A stretch of 64,000 nucleotides of DNA from assembly GCF_047729875.1 (NCBI RefSeq), contig NZ_CP159826.1:3534001-3598000 (forward strand). Direction: 5' to 3'. The stretch is from Marimicrobium sp913061115. GTDB lineage: Bacteria; Pseudomonadota; Gammaproteobacteria; Pseudomonadales; Halieaceae. Made by a program: the position numbers and the translations under genes. The notes under the pieces were generated by a model. The model saw only the letters and a program-made list of their open reading frames with translations. It had not been told where the DNA came from and ran no database searches. Of this stretch, positions 8,433-17,604 are shown piece after piece (position 1 is the first letter of the stretch; every line of letters starts with the position of its first letter).

Positions 8433-9791
8433 GTGAGCAATTTTGATTATGACCTACTTGTAATCGGCGCTGGTTCCGGTGGTGTGAGAGCTGCACGCAT
8501 GGCGGCAGGGTTTGGCGCTCGCGTGGCTATAGCAGAGGATCGCTATATGGGAGGCACATGCGTCAATGTGGGCTGCGTGCCGAAGAAGCTCTATGTGTAT
8601 GCCGCTCAGTATGGCAAGGGTTTCGGCGATGCCCAAGGCTTCGGCTGGGACAGCACTCAACCGCGCTTTGACTGGTCTACGCTGCGAGACAACAAAAAAG
8701 ACGAAATCTCGCGCCTTAATGTAATCTATCGAAACCTACTGAAGGGCGCAAATGCGCAGGTGATTGACGGCCGTGCTGTTATCGTAGGGCCCCATACGGT
8801 GTCTGTTGGAGAGCAGCAGTACACGGCGGAAAAAATACTCATCGCGACTGGCGGCTGGCCGCATATCCCGGACTTTCCCGGCAGCGAATACGTCGTCAGC
8901 TCAAATGAAATATTTGATCTAGACGTATTCCCACAGAACCTTGTCATTGTCGGAGGTGGCTACATTGCGGTGGAATTTGCCGGCATCTTCAATGGTCTCG
9001 GCGCGAAGACAACACAGCTCTATCGAGGTCCTTTGTTTTTACGCGGCTTCGATGCAGATATTCGCGCTCACGCCGCTCAAGAGATTGCCAAAAGCGGCGT
9101 AGACTTGCGCTTTGACGTCAATGTCCAGTCGATCACCTCCGACGGTACCAGCCTGAGAGTCCGATTAACCGATGACTCCGAACTCGAGGCCGATGCCGTG
9201 CTCTATGCTACCGGACGCAAGGCTAATCTCGCTGGTCTCGGGCTCGAAAATGTAAACATACGCCTTAGCCAGCAGGGTGCCATAGAAGTCGACGAAGAGT
9301 TTTGCACCAGTGAGCCCACTATATTTGCCCTCGGAGACGTGACCGGAGGCATCGAACTCACGCCAGTGGCTCTCGCCCAGGGTATGGCGTTCGCACGACG
9401 TAATTTCGGTGGCCTGGACCAGCAAGTGGATTATGATTTCATACCGACTGCCGTGTTCTGTCAGCCTACCATCGGCACGGTAGGCTTCACCGAGGAGGAG
9501 GCTCGCGCCAGATTTGGGGATATCCGTCTGTTCAAATCCAGCTTTCGCCCCATGAAACACACCCTCAGTGGCAGTGACGAAAAAGCCTTCATGAAAATCA
9601 TTGTTGATGCCAAGACTGATCGGGTTGTCGGCGTCCATATGATGGGTCCTGATGCGGGAGAAATCCTACAGGGCATCGCTGTCGCAATGCGTGCTGGAGC
9701 CACCAAAGCACTCTTTGACACAACGATTGGCATTCATCCGACCACAGCAGAAGAGCTCGTCACTATGCGCGAGCCTTGGACGGAAAGTTAG
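8433..9791 (+). CDS. gor: Glutathione-disulfide reductase
   Basis: The 452-residue cytoplasmic flavoprotein reduces glutathione disulfide with NADPH. The FAD-binding GAGSGG motif is at residues 12-17, and the redox-active disulfide is in CVNVGC (Cys43 and Cys48). The NADPH domain has VGGGYIAVEFAG followed by an arginine pair in YRGPLFLRGFD that suits NADPH rather than NADH. The catalytic His-Glu pair lies in GIHPTTAEE near residue 435. I chose the GTG at 8433, not the ATG at 8373, because AAGGA precedes it by seven bases and the protein then matches the usual length of about 450. The TauE-type gene follows within two bases, implying co-transcription. Confidence 0.95.
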   Translation: MSNFDYDLLVIGAGSGGVRAARMAAGFGARVAIAEDRYMGGTCVNVGCVPKKLYVYAAQYGKGFGDAQGFGWDSTQPRFDWSTLRDNKKDEISRLNVIYRNLLKGANAQVIDGRAVIVGPHTVSVGEQQYTAEKILIATGGWPHIPDFPGSEYVVSSNEIFDLDVFPQNLVIVGGGYIAVEFAGIFNGLGAKTTQLYRGPLFLRGFDADIRAHAAQEIAKSGVDLRFDVNVQSITSDGTSLRVRLTDDSELEADAVLYATGRKANLAGLGLENVNIRLSQQGAIEVDEEFCTSEPTIFALGDVTGGIELTPVALAQGMAFARRNFGGLDQQVDYDFIPTAVFCQPTIGTVGFTEEEARARFGDIRLFKSSFRPMKHTLSGSDEKAFMKIIVDAKTDRVVGVHMMGPDAGEILQGIAVAMRAGATKALFDTTIGIHPTTAEELVTMREPWTES

Positions 9792-9793
9792 TC

Positions 9794-10552
9794 ATGGAAT
9801 TCGATCTGTGGCAGGCAGGTCTTCTCGTTGCGGTGGGAATCGCTGCAGGGTTTCTCAATGTGATGGCGGGCGGAGGCTCGCTCCTCACTGTACCGGTGAT
9901 GGTTTTCATGGGATTGCCTGGCCCAGTGGCCAACGGTACCAACCGTATCGCTATCCTGGCACAGAATATTACCGCCATCGCGACCTTTGCCCGCCGCGGT
10001 TTTGGAGATTTTCGACTCAGCCTGACCCTCGCGGTGTGTGCCCTGCCGGGCGCTGTGGCAGGCGCATTGCTTGGGGTCCAGCTGCAGGGCGTCTGGTTCA
10101 ATCGCGCACTCGCACTGATTATGGTGGCCGTTATGCTGGTGATGTACTTCGACAAACGCGCAGCAGAACAGCCTGAAAACTATCAGCCCACGCGCAGGCA
10201 ACTGCTGCATGGCCACTTACTGATGGTGGGAGTGGGCTTCTGGGGCGGATTTATTCAGCTCGGTGTCGGCTTCCTTATCATGCCTGTTCTGAATCGGGTG
10301 ATGGGCATAGATCTGGTGAGAACGAACATGCACAAGGTCTTTATCGTTGCCCTCTACACAATTGTCGCTCTACTGATATTTGCCAGTCAAATTCAGTTAG
10401 TGTGGATGATCGGCATCGCGCTTGCAGTTGGAAACTCAATAGGTGGGTATTTGGGCGCCCGGTTCACCATTAGCGGGGGCGAGCGCATGATCCGAAGGGT
10501 GCTAAACTGTGTGCTTATTGTTTTTATTATTAAGCTACTATTCAACTTCTAG
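9794..10552 (+). CDS. TauE/SafE family membrane permease
   Basis: The 252-residue protein is almost entirely hydrophobic, with about eight transmembrane segments. It carries the family's N-terminal signature GFLNVMAGGGSLLTVPVM near residues 20-37, followed by NGTNRIAI. The second half repeats the motif as GFIQLGVGFLIMPVL, reflecting the duplicated fold. TauE/SafE proteins export sulfite, sulfoacetate or other organic anions, or take up anions. The substrate cannot be read here, but coupling to glutathione reductase hints at sulfur or redox metabolism (inference). The start at 9794 is supported by GGAAAG six bases before it; an in-frame ATG at 9776 inside gor is less likely. Confidence 0.88.
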   Translation: MEFDLWQAGLLVAVGIAAGFLNVMAGGGSLLTVPVMVFMGLPGPVANGTNRIAILAQNITAIATFARRGFGDFRLSLTLAVCALPGAVAGALLGVQLQGVWFNRALALIMVAVMLVMYFDKRAAEQPENYQPTRRQLLHGHLLMVGVGFWGGFIQLGVGFLIMPVLNRVMGIDLVRTNMHKVFIVALYTIVALLIFASQIQLVWMIGIALAVGNSIGGYLGARFTISGGERMIRRVLNCVLIVFIIKLLFNF

Positions 10553-10620
10553 CACGGTGGTATCAGGGCACAGTAACATGCCCAGATTCCTTGAAAGATC
10601 ACACAACGACAATCGGCTGT

Positions 10621-11553
10621 ATGATTGAAGTCCAATCTCTAACCCGCCTCTACGGCAAAAATGCAGCCGTAGACGACGTTTCCTTCACTATAGGCAACCA
10701 TGAAATAGTGGGGCTGCTGGGGCATAACGGCGCCGGAAAAACCACCATCATGAAGATGCTGAGTGGCTATCTGGAACCCACCCGCGGCAGTATTATTATT
10801 GACGGCATAAACCTGTCCAATGATGCACGGTCTGCTCAAAATTACCTCGGTTATTTGCCAGAAAATCTACCCATATACCCCGAAATGATGGTCGCTGACT
10901 ATCTGGACTACGTGGCAACACTCAAGGGTATACCCGCAGTAAAGCGACTGGGAGCTGTGCGAGAGGTCCTGTCTGCCACCGACTTGACGCAGCAAGCGCT
11001 CGATCCAATCAGCATCCTGTCTCGAGGTTACAGGCAGCGAGTCGGTGTCGCCCAAGCGATTTTAGGTGAGCCTAATTTATTGATTCTGGATGAGCCAACC
11101 AACGGCCTTGATCCCAACCAAACGGAACACATGCGACAACTGATAAGGCGCTTGGCGCGCCGCACCACCATCATTCTCTCCACACACATCATGCAGGAGG
11201 TAGATGCTGTGTGTAGCCGGGTACTCATGTTGCGTAATGGACGGTTAGCCCTAGACCAGAATCTCACTGATTTGCACAACAGCAAAACATTACTGTTACG
11301 CGCCAGCGCAGGTGCACCTTCTCTGGCGGCCTATCTGGAGCAACTAGCCGACGTTGCATCGCTACAGAGTTTCATTGCCGCAGACGGACTTATGCATTTC
11401 GATATTCACCTGAACCCAAACGCCGACATCGACACCGCCGCGAATAGTGTGGCTCATTGCGTCATACAAGCTGGGGCCGAACTCTACCAATTACAGGTCT
11501 CAGCACACGATCTCGATCAGGTATTTCGTGAGGTGTACAACAATGACAACTAA
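10621..11553 (+). CDS. ABC transporter ATP-binding protein, GldA-like
   Basis: The 310-residue ATPase has a Walker A motif (GHNGAGKTT, residues about 35-43). The signature region is ILSRGYRQRVGVAQAIL, and Walker B is LLILDEPTNGLD followed by the H-loop STHIMQEVD. The C-terminal 90 residues form the accessory domain common in GldA/NosF-like subunits. It overlaps the permease gene by 11 bases, so the two are translationally coupled. By context it powers the fused GldF/GldG-type protein. The ATG at 10621 starts the conserved MIEVQSLTRLYG; a TTG at 10591 would add ten residues, and neither start has a strong ribosome site. Confidence 0.9.
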   Translation: MIEVQSLTRLYGKNAAVDDVSFTIGNHEIVGLLGHNGAGKTTIMKMLSGYLEPTRGSIIIDGINLSNDARSAQNYLGYLPENLPIYPEMMVADYLDYVATLKGIPAVKRLGAVREVLSATDLTQQALDPISILSRGYRQRVGVAQAILGEPNLLILDEPTNGLDPNQTEHMRQLIRRLARRTTIILSTHIMQEVDAVCSRVLMLRNGRLALDQNLTDLHNSKTLLLRASAGAPSLAAYLEQLADVASLQSFIAADGLMHFDIHLNPNADIDTAANSVAHCVIQAGAELYQLQVSAHDLDQVFREVYNNDN

Positions 11554-14431
11554 CTCGGTCGCTCGCCGCGTTGCCCAAAAAGAGATCGGACTCTTCTTCT
11601 CGTCTCCCGTTGCATGGTTATTCCTTGCGTCCTTTGCCGCCGTCACGCTATTCCTTTTTTTCTGGGTAGAGTCCTTCTTTGCCCGCAACATTGCCGATAT
11701 TCGACCACTGTTCGAATGGATGCCAATTCTTCTGATTTTTCTTTGCGCCGCTGTGACCATGCGTATGTGGAGCGAAGAGCGACGCAGCGGCACGCTGGAA
11801 CATGTACTGACGCAGCCGATCAGCCTGTGGCACTTCGTCATTGGGAAATTTCTCGCCTGCTTCACCCTGTTACTGCTGGCATTGATCAGCACGCTACCGC
11901 TTCCAATTACCGTTGCCCTGCTTGCCAATCTAGACTGGGGGCCTGTCATTGGTGGTTATATCGCAGCGACTCTATTGGGTGCTACCTATCTCGCGATCGG
12001 CCTATTTGTATCGGCGCGCACCAACAACCCTATCGTTAGCATGATCGGCACAGTGGCGCTGTGTGCCATTCTCTATGTGCTTGGCAGCGCTACCCTGACC
12101 GGATTTTTTGACGACAGGACAGGTGAAATCCTGCGCCTACTGGGCAGCGGCGCACGCTTTGAAAGCATCACTCGTGGGGTCATCGATTTACGTGATTTGT
12201 TTTACTACATCAGCCTAAGCGCAGGCTTTTTGGTAATGAATGTGTATGTGCTGGAAAGCGAGCGTTGGGCGAGCAACACCTCCAGCAACCGTCACCGTTA
12301 CTGGCGCGCGATTACCGCGTTGCTATTGGGTAATTTGGTAGTGGCGAATGTTTGGTTGGGACAGCTGCCTAACCTGCGCATGGACATGACCGAAGGCCGG
12401 CTATTTTCAATCTCGCAGTCAACAAATGATTTTCTGGATGAGTTGCAGGAGCCCCTTCTCATTCGTGGCTATTTCAGTAGCAAAACCCATCCATTATTAG
12501 CACCCCTGGTGCCGCAGTTACGCGACCTGTTGCAGGAGTATGGGCTGGCAGGTCAAGGTAGAGTCCGGGTTGAGTTTATTGATCCAGCCGATTTCCCGGA
12601 AATGGAGCAGGAGGCAAATGATCGATACGGTATCTCCGCACGCCCCTTTCAGGTCGCTGACCGACACCAATCTTCTCTAGTCAATGCCTATTTCAACGTG
12701 CTGGTGCGCTATGGCAGTGAGCATCAGTCTCTGGGTTTCGCCGACCTGATTGAGGTGCGAACGGCGCCCAATGCCCCGGCGGAAGTCCTGCTGCGAAATC
12801 CGGAATACGACATTACACATGCCATCAAGAAAGTACTGTTTGACTATCGCATGGGTGGAAACCTGTTCGACGGCATCGAAAATCCCGTTGAATTTATTGG
12901 CTATGTTTCTGCCGACTCATTGCTACCTGAAGCGTTGCTGGCCTACAAAAAAGCCATCATACCTCAGCTGGAACTCGCGGCCCGCAACTCGCAGGGCAAG
13001 TTTAGCGTGCGCTTTATCGAACCTGAGGCGCGCAATGCCGCTATCGCCTCTAGTATTTCTGAAGAGTGGGGTTTCAAGCCCATGGTTACGTCGCCAGGGG
13101 ATACCGAGCAATTCTTTTTTTATCTGACGCTTGCGGATTCGCGTCAAGTGGTCCAGCTACCCACAGAGAACTTCAACCCCACAGCATTTCGGTTGCTATT
13201 GGATGCCGGCTTGAAGCGCTTTGCCCCTGGATTTACTAAAATTGTCGCGCTGTCGGTCCCTCACGTTGATCCACAGATGGCCCAGTTTCAAATGGGCGGA
13301 CCAACCTTCTCAAACCTAGAGGGAATGATCATCAAGGACTACAGCATCAGGCCAGAAGACCTGTCGGATGGCGGTGTATCACCGGAGGCGGATATTCTGG
13401 CGGTAGTTGCACCGCACAAGCTGGACGAACAATCGATCTTTGCTATTGATCAGTTTCTGATGCGGGGGGGGACTGTCATTCTGGTGACCTCACCCTTTAC
13501 CGCCGAATTCAGCGGCGGCCAACTGCGCCTGCAGGACTGGGACAGTGGCCTACAGCAATGGCTGCAGCACAATGGGATAAACATTCAAAAGACTCTAGTC
13601 CTCGATGAACAAAATGCCAGCTTTCATGCTCCTGTTACACGACAGTCCGGCGACCACGAATTTCGTGACATACAAATACTAGACTACCCTTATTTTGTCG
13701 ACCTGCGAACACCGGGACTAGCAACCAAGCACGCGGTGACCGAGAACTTACCGCAGGTAACGATGGCCTGGGCCTCACCAATTTCCGTGGCGCCCAGCAG
13801 TGACAAGCGAACCACCCCATTGCTGCGCAGCTCTAACCAATCCTGGCTGAGCAACAGCATGGATATCACGCCCAACGTGGACGCAAACGGCCTCAGAAAT
13901 CTTTCTCCACCGCCACCAGACAACAGCGCAGTCGATTCACTACCGGTCACTGCATCGCGGAATCTAGGTGTAGTAGTGGAGGGTCGTTTCGAGTCCTTTT
14001 TCGCCGACGGTGATTTCCCTCATCACGTCCCAAAAAGCGCTGGGCATGAGCACCCCCTGCCTGTTGCGAGCGCTCGAGGACTACTCAAGCGGTCTCCAGA
14101 GTCCGCCCGTATTGTGCTATATGCCTCCAATGACTTTATGGATGATCAAATACTCAACAGTATTGTTGCCGCAAGCGGCACACAATATCTCGGACCACTG
14201 GAGTTATTCATGAATACTCTGGACTGGGCACTGCAGGATGAGCAGTTGCTGGAAATTCGTTCCCGGGGACATTTCAACCGCACGCTGCCCCCGATGGAGC
14301 GCCGCGGCCAGCTAATTATAGAGTATTTCAATTATGGGCTCGCGCTATTGTGGTTGCTGGCTCTCGCACTCATAAGTTGGCTGAAAAGTATTTTGCAGCG
14401 TCGCCATTATGCGCAAGGTCTATCTCTGTGA
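11543..14431 (+). CDS. Fused ABC-2 permease / GldG-type auxiliary protein
   Basis: The 962-residue inner-membrane protein joins two units that are separate genes (gldF and gldG) in Bacteroidetes. Residues 1-245 are an ABC-2 permease with six membrane segments. It opens with ARRVAQKEIGLFFSSP and includes EERRSGTLEHVLTQPI, typical of NosY/GldF permeases. After a further membrane segment near residue 260, a large periplasmic region (about 300-920) matches the GldG/ABC-auxiliary domain. A C-terminal membrane segment (LLWLLALALISWLKS) follows. A GAGG ribosome site supports the ATG at 11543. In Flavobacterium the GldAFG complex is needed for gliding. In proteobacteria the homologues have no settled role. 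Confidence 0.88.
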   Translation: MTTNSVARRVAQKEIGLFFSSPVAWLFLASFAAVTLFLFFWVESFFARNIADIRPLFEWMPILLIFLCAAVTMRMWSEERRSGTLEHVLTQPISLWHFVIGKFLACFTLLLLALISTLPLPITVALLANLDWGPVIGGYIAATLLGATYLAIGLFVSARTNNPIVSMIGTVALCAILYVLGSATLTGFFDDRTGEILRLLGSGARFESITRGVIDLRDLFYYISLSAGFLVMNVYVLESERWASNTSSNRHRYWRAITALLLGNLVVANVWLGQLPNLRMDMTEGRLFSISQSTNDFLDELQEPLLIRGYFSSKTHPLLAPLVPQLRDLLQEYGLAGQGRVRVEFIDPADFPEMEQEANDRYGISARPFQVADRHQSSLVNAYFNVLVRYGSEHQSLGFADLIEVRTAPNAPAEVLLRNPEYDITHAIKKVLFDYRMGGNLFDGIENPVEFIGYVSADSLLPEALLAYKKAIIPQLELAARNSQGKFSVRFIEPEARNAAIASSISEEWGFKPMVTSPGDTEQFFFYLTLADSRQVVQLPTENFNPTAFRLLLDAGLKRFAPGFTKIVALSVPHVDPQMAQFQMGGPTFSNLEGMIIKDYSIRPEDLSDGGVSPEADILAVVAPHKLDEQSIFAIDQFLMRGGTVILVTSPFTAEFSGGQLRLQDWDSGLQQWLQHNGINIQKTLVLDEQNASFHAPVTRQSGDHEFRDIQILDYPYFVDLRTPGLATKHAVTENLPQVTMAWASPISVAPSSDKRTTPLLRSSNQSWLSNSMDITPNVDANGLRNLSPPPPDNSAVDSLPVTASRNLGVVVEGRFESFFADGDFPHHVPKSAGHEHPLPVASARGLLKRSPESARIVLYASNDFMDDQILNSIVAASGTQYLGPLELFMNTLDWALQDEQLLEIRSRGHFNRTLPPMERRGQLIIEYFNYGLALLWLLALALISWLKSILQRRHYAQGLSL

Positions 14432-15330
14432 AGCGATCAGTGGGCGTATTGCTGTTCGCACTGCTTATCCAGTGCGGCATCACAGCTATCCTGTTCTGGC
14501 CTGACCAACGTGCAGTCAATAGACCGACGAACCCGACACTCACCTCCTTCTCAAGCGATGAGATAGACGAGATTCGCATCGGCGACGACTTAGATAATGA
14601 GGTTGTCTTGATAAGGTCCTCGGAGCAATGGCTGCTGCCCGACCTAGGAGACTTACCGGCTGACTCTGTCAAGGTCCGCTCTTTATTACAACGCATCAGC
14701 GGGGAGCAAGGGGCGTGGCCAATAGCGCACTCGTCAGCTGCGCGACAGCGCTTTCAGGTTGCAGACTACTATTATCAACGCCGCTTGACGCTATTTTCCG
14801 CAGGCCAGGCATTGGACACCCTCTACCTTGGAACTTCACCACGCTTTCGCAAGGTGCACGCCCGCAATGATCGTCAGGATGCTATTTACAGCATCACGTT
14901 AAGCGCCTTTGAAACGCCCGCAACGAGTGGCGCATGGCTAGAACCCAGATTGCTGCAGGTACGCGCTCCCCTGCGCATCGATACAGGCTTCTACAACCTG
15001 AGCTTTGAGAGTGGACGCTGGCTGTCTGGCACCGGACGTGAGCCCAACGAGATGCAGCTGGAACGGCTTATTAGCGCCCTTAAATCCCTACAGATCGACG
15101 GTATCGCAGGTGAGGAACTGCAGCATGAACTGTCAATGGTAAAAGCAGATCTGGTGATGAAAATACAGAGCCCAACAGGGAACGTAACGCTAGAACTGAT
15201 CAGTGTGACTAATGAGCACTTTATTTATAGCAGTGAATACCCGATTTTCTTTACACTAAGTGCATATGATTTCGATAGATTGACAGGAGTAGATCCTCGC
15301 CTGATCTCTGGCGAAAAAGGTGGAATATGA
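14428..15330 (+). CDS. DUF4340 domain protein
   Basis: The 300-residue protein has one N-terminal membrane anchor (SVGVLLFALLIQCGITAIL) and an extracytoplasmic body typical of DUF4340. That family usually follows GldG-type genes. DEIDEIRIGDDLDNEVVLIR and YLGTSPRFRKVHAR belong to the repeated beta modules of the family. The start is a GTG at 14428 overlapping the upstream stop codon (GTGA), with AAGG nine bases upstream, so it is translationally coupled. The ATG at 14350 would lie deep inside the preceding gene. Its role is probably structural, as the third component of the putative ABC complex; no activity is known. Confidence 0.85.
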   Translation: MKRSVGVLLFALLIQCGITAILFWPDQRAVNRPTNPTLTSFSSDEIDEIRIGDDLDNEVVLIRSSEQWLLPDLGDLPADSVKVRSLLQRISGEQGAWPIAHSSAARQRFQVADYYYQRRLTLFSAGQALDTLYLGTSPRFRKVHARNDRQDAIYSITLSAFETPATSGAWLEPRLLQVRAPLRIDTGFYNLSFESGRWLSGTGREPNEMQLERLISALKSLQIDGIAGEELQHELSMVKADLVMKIQSPTGNVTLELISVTNEHFIYSSEYPIFFTLSAYDFDRLTGVDPRLISGEKGGI

Positions 15331-15403
15331 TACGCGATGGCCAATAGTCGAACCAATCCGTAACGTGCTAATATTTTACTTTCTGTAACCTAAGAGCTGG
15401 TTC

Positions 15404-15910
15404 ATGCTGCGATTTGTAACGACCTTTTTGCTGATACTTGTAGCCCTGTTCACACTCGAAATGCTCAATCCAGTGCAGGAACACGTAATCACTCCGTTCA
15501 CATCCCTGTTGGCCCATCTCAGCGCTGTACTGATTCTTCCTTTCGACAATTCTGTCATCGCCTACGGCAAGATCCTCCAATTCAAAGACAGTGGCTTCGC
15601 TGTTTCCATCGAAGCCGGTTGCAACGGCGTAGAAGCCACCATTGTATTAATTGCTGCGATATGTGCTTTCCCTGCAAGCTGGCGCGCCCGCCTCACCGCC
15701 ATTGGCTTGGGGTTTCTTGCCATACAGGTGATAAATATCGTGCGTATCATCAGCCTGTTTTATCTGGGCAATTGGAATCTAGAATATTTTTCCTGGATAC
15801 ACCTTTATCTTTGGCCCGCCCTGATCATGCTGGACGTTCTGGTGGTCTTTATCGTTTACCTACGCTACCTGTCGAAACAGACACAGCCTCGGGAGACTGC
15901 GGTTGGCTGA
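15404..15910 (+). CDS. xrtH: Exosortase H (membrane cysteine transpeptidase)
   Basis: This 168-residue polytopic protein has the exosortase catalytic triad. Cys73 lies in EAGCNGVEA, Arg114 in NIVRIISLFYLG, and His133 in WIHLYLWPAL. Exosortases recognise C-terminal sorting signals (a short motif, membrane helix and basic tail) and process the exported protein at the inner membrane. Short length, the AGCNG spacing and the neighbouring gene point to the XrtH type, whose known substrates carry an IPTLxxWG motif. No protein in this window ends with such a signal. It lies 73 bases after the DUF4340 gene on the same strand. Confidence 0.85.
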   Translation: MLRFVTTFLLILVALFTLEMLNPVQEHVITPFTSLLAHLSAVLILPFDNSVIAYGKILQFKDSGFAVSIEAGCNGVEATIVLIAAICAFPASWRARLTAIGLGFLAIQVINIVRIISLFYLGNWNLEYFSWIHLYLWPALIMLDVLVVFIVYLRYLSKQTQPRETAVG

Positions 15911-16511
15911 ACAACATCATATGCGGCAGTTTTTGCTGTTCGTATTCACTCTTCTGATCCCGTTTTTTGCGCTCTGGACGATCGCTAGTGCGCCAATAGC
16001 GCTCCCTGCTATCGGAATTGTCGGCATGCTTCTTACTAACTGGTTTCCCGATGTGGTGAACGCGTTGTATGCCAGCGGCCCAGAGGCTATTTTAATGACA
16101 GAATTTGGTGAGAGTGCCGGGCAGCTTATCCCGTTAAGTCAGGCCGAATACCGCTTGGGGTTCGAGATAAACACACGAATTCTTTCCTATTCTTTACCCT
16201 TCTATACGGCCCTGCATTTCGCCACAGAAAAAAAAACCTATCTGGCTGACTATCTGTGGGGCGCACTAATCCTCTACGTACTGTTTGTATTCGGCCTGTT
16301 ATGTCTGTGCCTTAAAGAACTCATGATTAACGTCGGCGCGCCCTTTTTCAACCAACCGGAGTCCTTCGTTCCCTACGCGGAGGTGATCGCAATTGCTTAC
16401 CAGTTCAGTGTACTGATCGTTCCAACACTTGCTCCGGCAGTCCTGTGGATATGGCAAAGCAAAGACTCACAACTACTGCAAGGGGTGTTTGTCAAAACCG
16501 TCGATAGTTAG
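15903..16511 (+). CDS. Exosortase H-associated membrane protein
   Basis: The 202-residue protein has four or five membrane segments (for example QFLLFVFTLLIPFFALWTI and LWGALILYVLFVFGLLCLCL). It directly follows xrtH, overlapping it by eight bases. An integral membrane protein of this size in this position is the known XrtH-associated partner. The frame opens at TTG 15903, which has GGGAGA six bases upstream; the ATG at 15921 is an alternative that removes six residues and the overlap. Function is inferred only from co-occurrence with exosortase H. Confidence 0.75.
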   Translation: MAEQHHMRQFLLFVFTLLIPFFALWTIASAPIALPAIGIVGMLLTNWFPDVVNALYASGPEAILMTEFGESAGQLIPLSQAEYRLGFEINTRILSYSLPFYTALHFATEKKTYLADYLWGALILYVLFVFGLLCLCLKELMINVGAPFFNQPESFVPYAEVIAIAYQFSVLIVPTLAPAVLWIWQSKDSQLLQGVFVKTVDS

Positions 16512-16556
16512 AATTGGGTTAGCTTCGAAGTTCCACTCTCCGTTTCTAAATGACGG

Positions 16557-17360
16557 TTAGTCCTTGAAGTCTGGCGCCCTTCCTTCCTTGCGCGCCTTAA
16601 TCGCCTCTTCAAAGTTTTTGGTGGTCATGCGCACAAACAGTTGAGCATGCCCTTCGTGATTCATATGCGAATGCAAGCTGCCCGCATCCATGCCGGCCCA
16701 CAACATCTGTTTGCTTAGCTCCACGCCCAGCTGACTAAAGCCATTGATCCGCTCGGCAATGGCATAGCATTCGTCCAGTAATTTTTCCTGCGAGACAACC
16801 TTCGACACCATGCCTATCCGCTGTGCCTCTTCGGCATCCACGTCCCTGCCCGTCAACATAATGTCGAAAGCACGACTGGTACCTATCGCCCGCGGCAACA
16901 GATAACTCAAACCCAACTCGGCGGACGTGAGCCCATTGTTAATGCCCGCCGGGCGAAAATACGCACTATCCGCTGCGACACGAATGTCGGTTGCCATGGC
17001 TAGGCAGAATCCGCCACCAATGGCTGGGCCGTTAATGGCGCCGATGACAGGCTGGTGCATATTCTGAATTGCCTTGACCACATCATCTAGAATCCTCATG
17101 GCCCGACGCGCGATACCAGGAATAGTCAAACCATCAAAAATCGCTAACCAGCCGGGGTCTTGAAGGTCAGCACCCGCACAGAAACTAGCACCGGCGCCGG
17201 TCACGATCACGACCCGAGTATCGTTGTCGAAACTGACCTCTTCCAGTGCTTCCTTAAAGGGCACCATCACATCAAACGCCATGGCATTCATACGTTCAGG
17301 TCGATTCAAAGTAATAAGCGTGATGTAGGGGCGCGGTTTTTCCACGATAACAAACGACAT
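16557..17360 (-). CDS. Enoyl-CoA hydratase/isomerase family protein
   Basis: The 267-residue crotonase-fold enzyme has the first oxyanion-hole segment GAGASFCAGADLQD near residue 66. The second is NGPAIGGGFCLAMATDIR near residue 115. Continuing homology (AELGLSYLLPRAIG) fits a typical enoyl-CoA hydratase. AAGGA six bases before the ATG at 17360 supports this start over the longer frame reaching 17504. It lies 244 bases beyond the 3-hydroxyisobutyrate dehydrogenase gene. It may be independently transcribed or the last cistron of the branched-chain operon. Which enoyl-CoA it hydrates cannot be told. Confidence 0.88.
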   Translation of the reverse strand: MSFVIVEKPRPYITLITLNRPERMNAMAFDVMVPFKEALEEVSFDNDTRVVIVTGAGASFCAGADLQDPGWLAIFDGLTIPGIARRAMRILDDVVKAIQNMHQPVIGAINGPAIGGGFCLAMATDIRVAADSAYFRPAGINNGLTSAELGLSYLLPRAIGTSRAFDIMLTGRDVDAEEAQRIGMVSKVVSQEKLLDECYAIAERINGFSQLGVELSKQMLWAGMDAGSLHSHMNHEGHAQLFVRMTTKNFEEAIKARKEGRAPDFKD

Positions 17361-17604
17361 ATAGAATCCTTGTAGCAGGTTTTGAGACTCCAGATTACGC
17401 TTTCGAGCATGTCTGATCCATGTCGAAATAGGCCAGTCTGAATGCGCCACCTGCACTGTCACACTCACACCGCGAGAAGTCGCGCAGGCAGCGCAGCCAA
17501 ACACCTGTTAGCTCCACCGGCCGGATGCCGAGCTAAATGCTATTAGCGTCAGCCCCTACTGCTAGAGTCTCTGCGTGTATCACGGCGACAGGTTGCGCTT
17601 TCAT

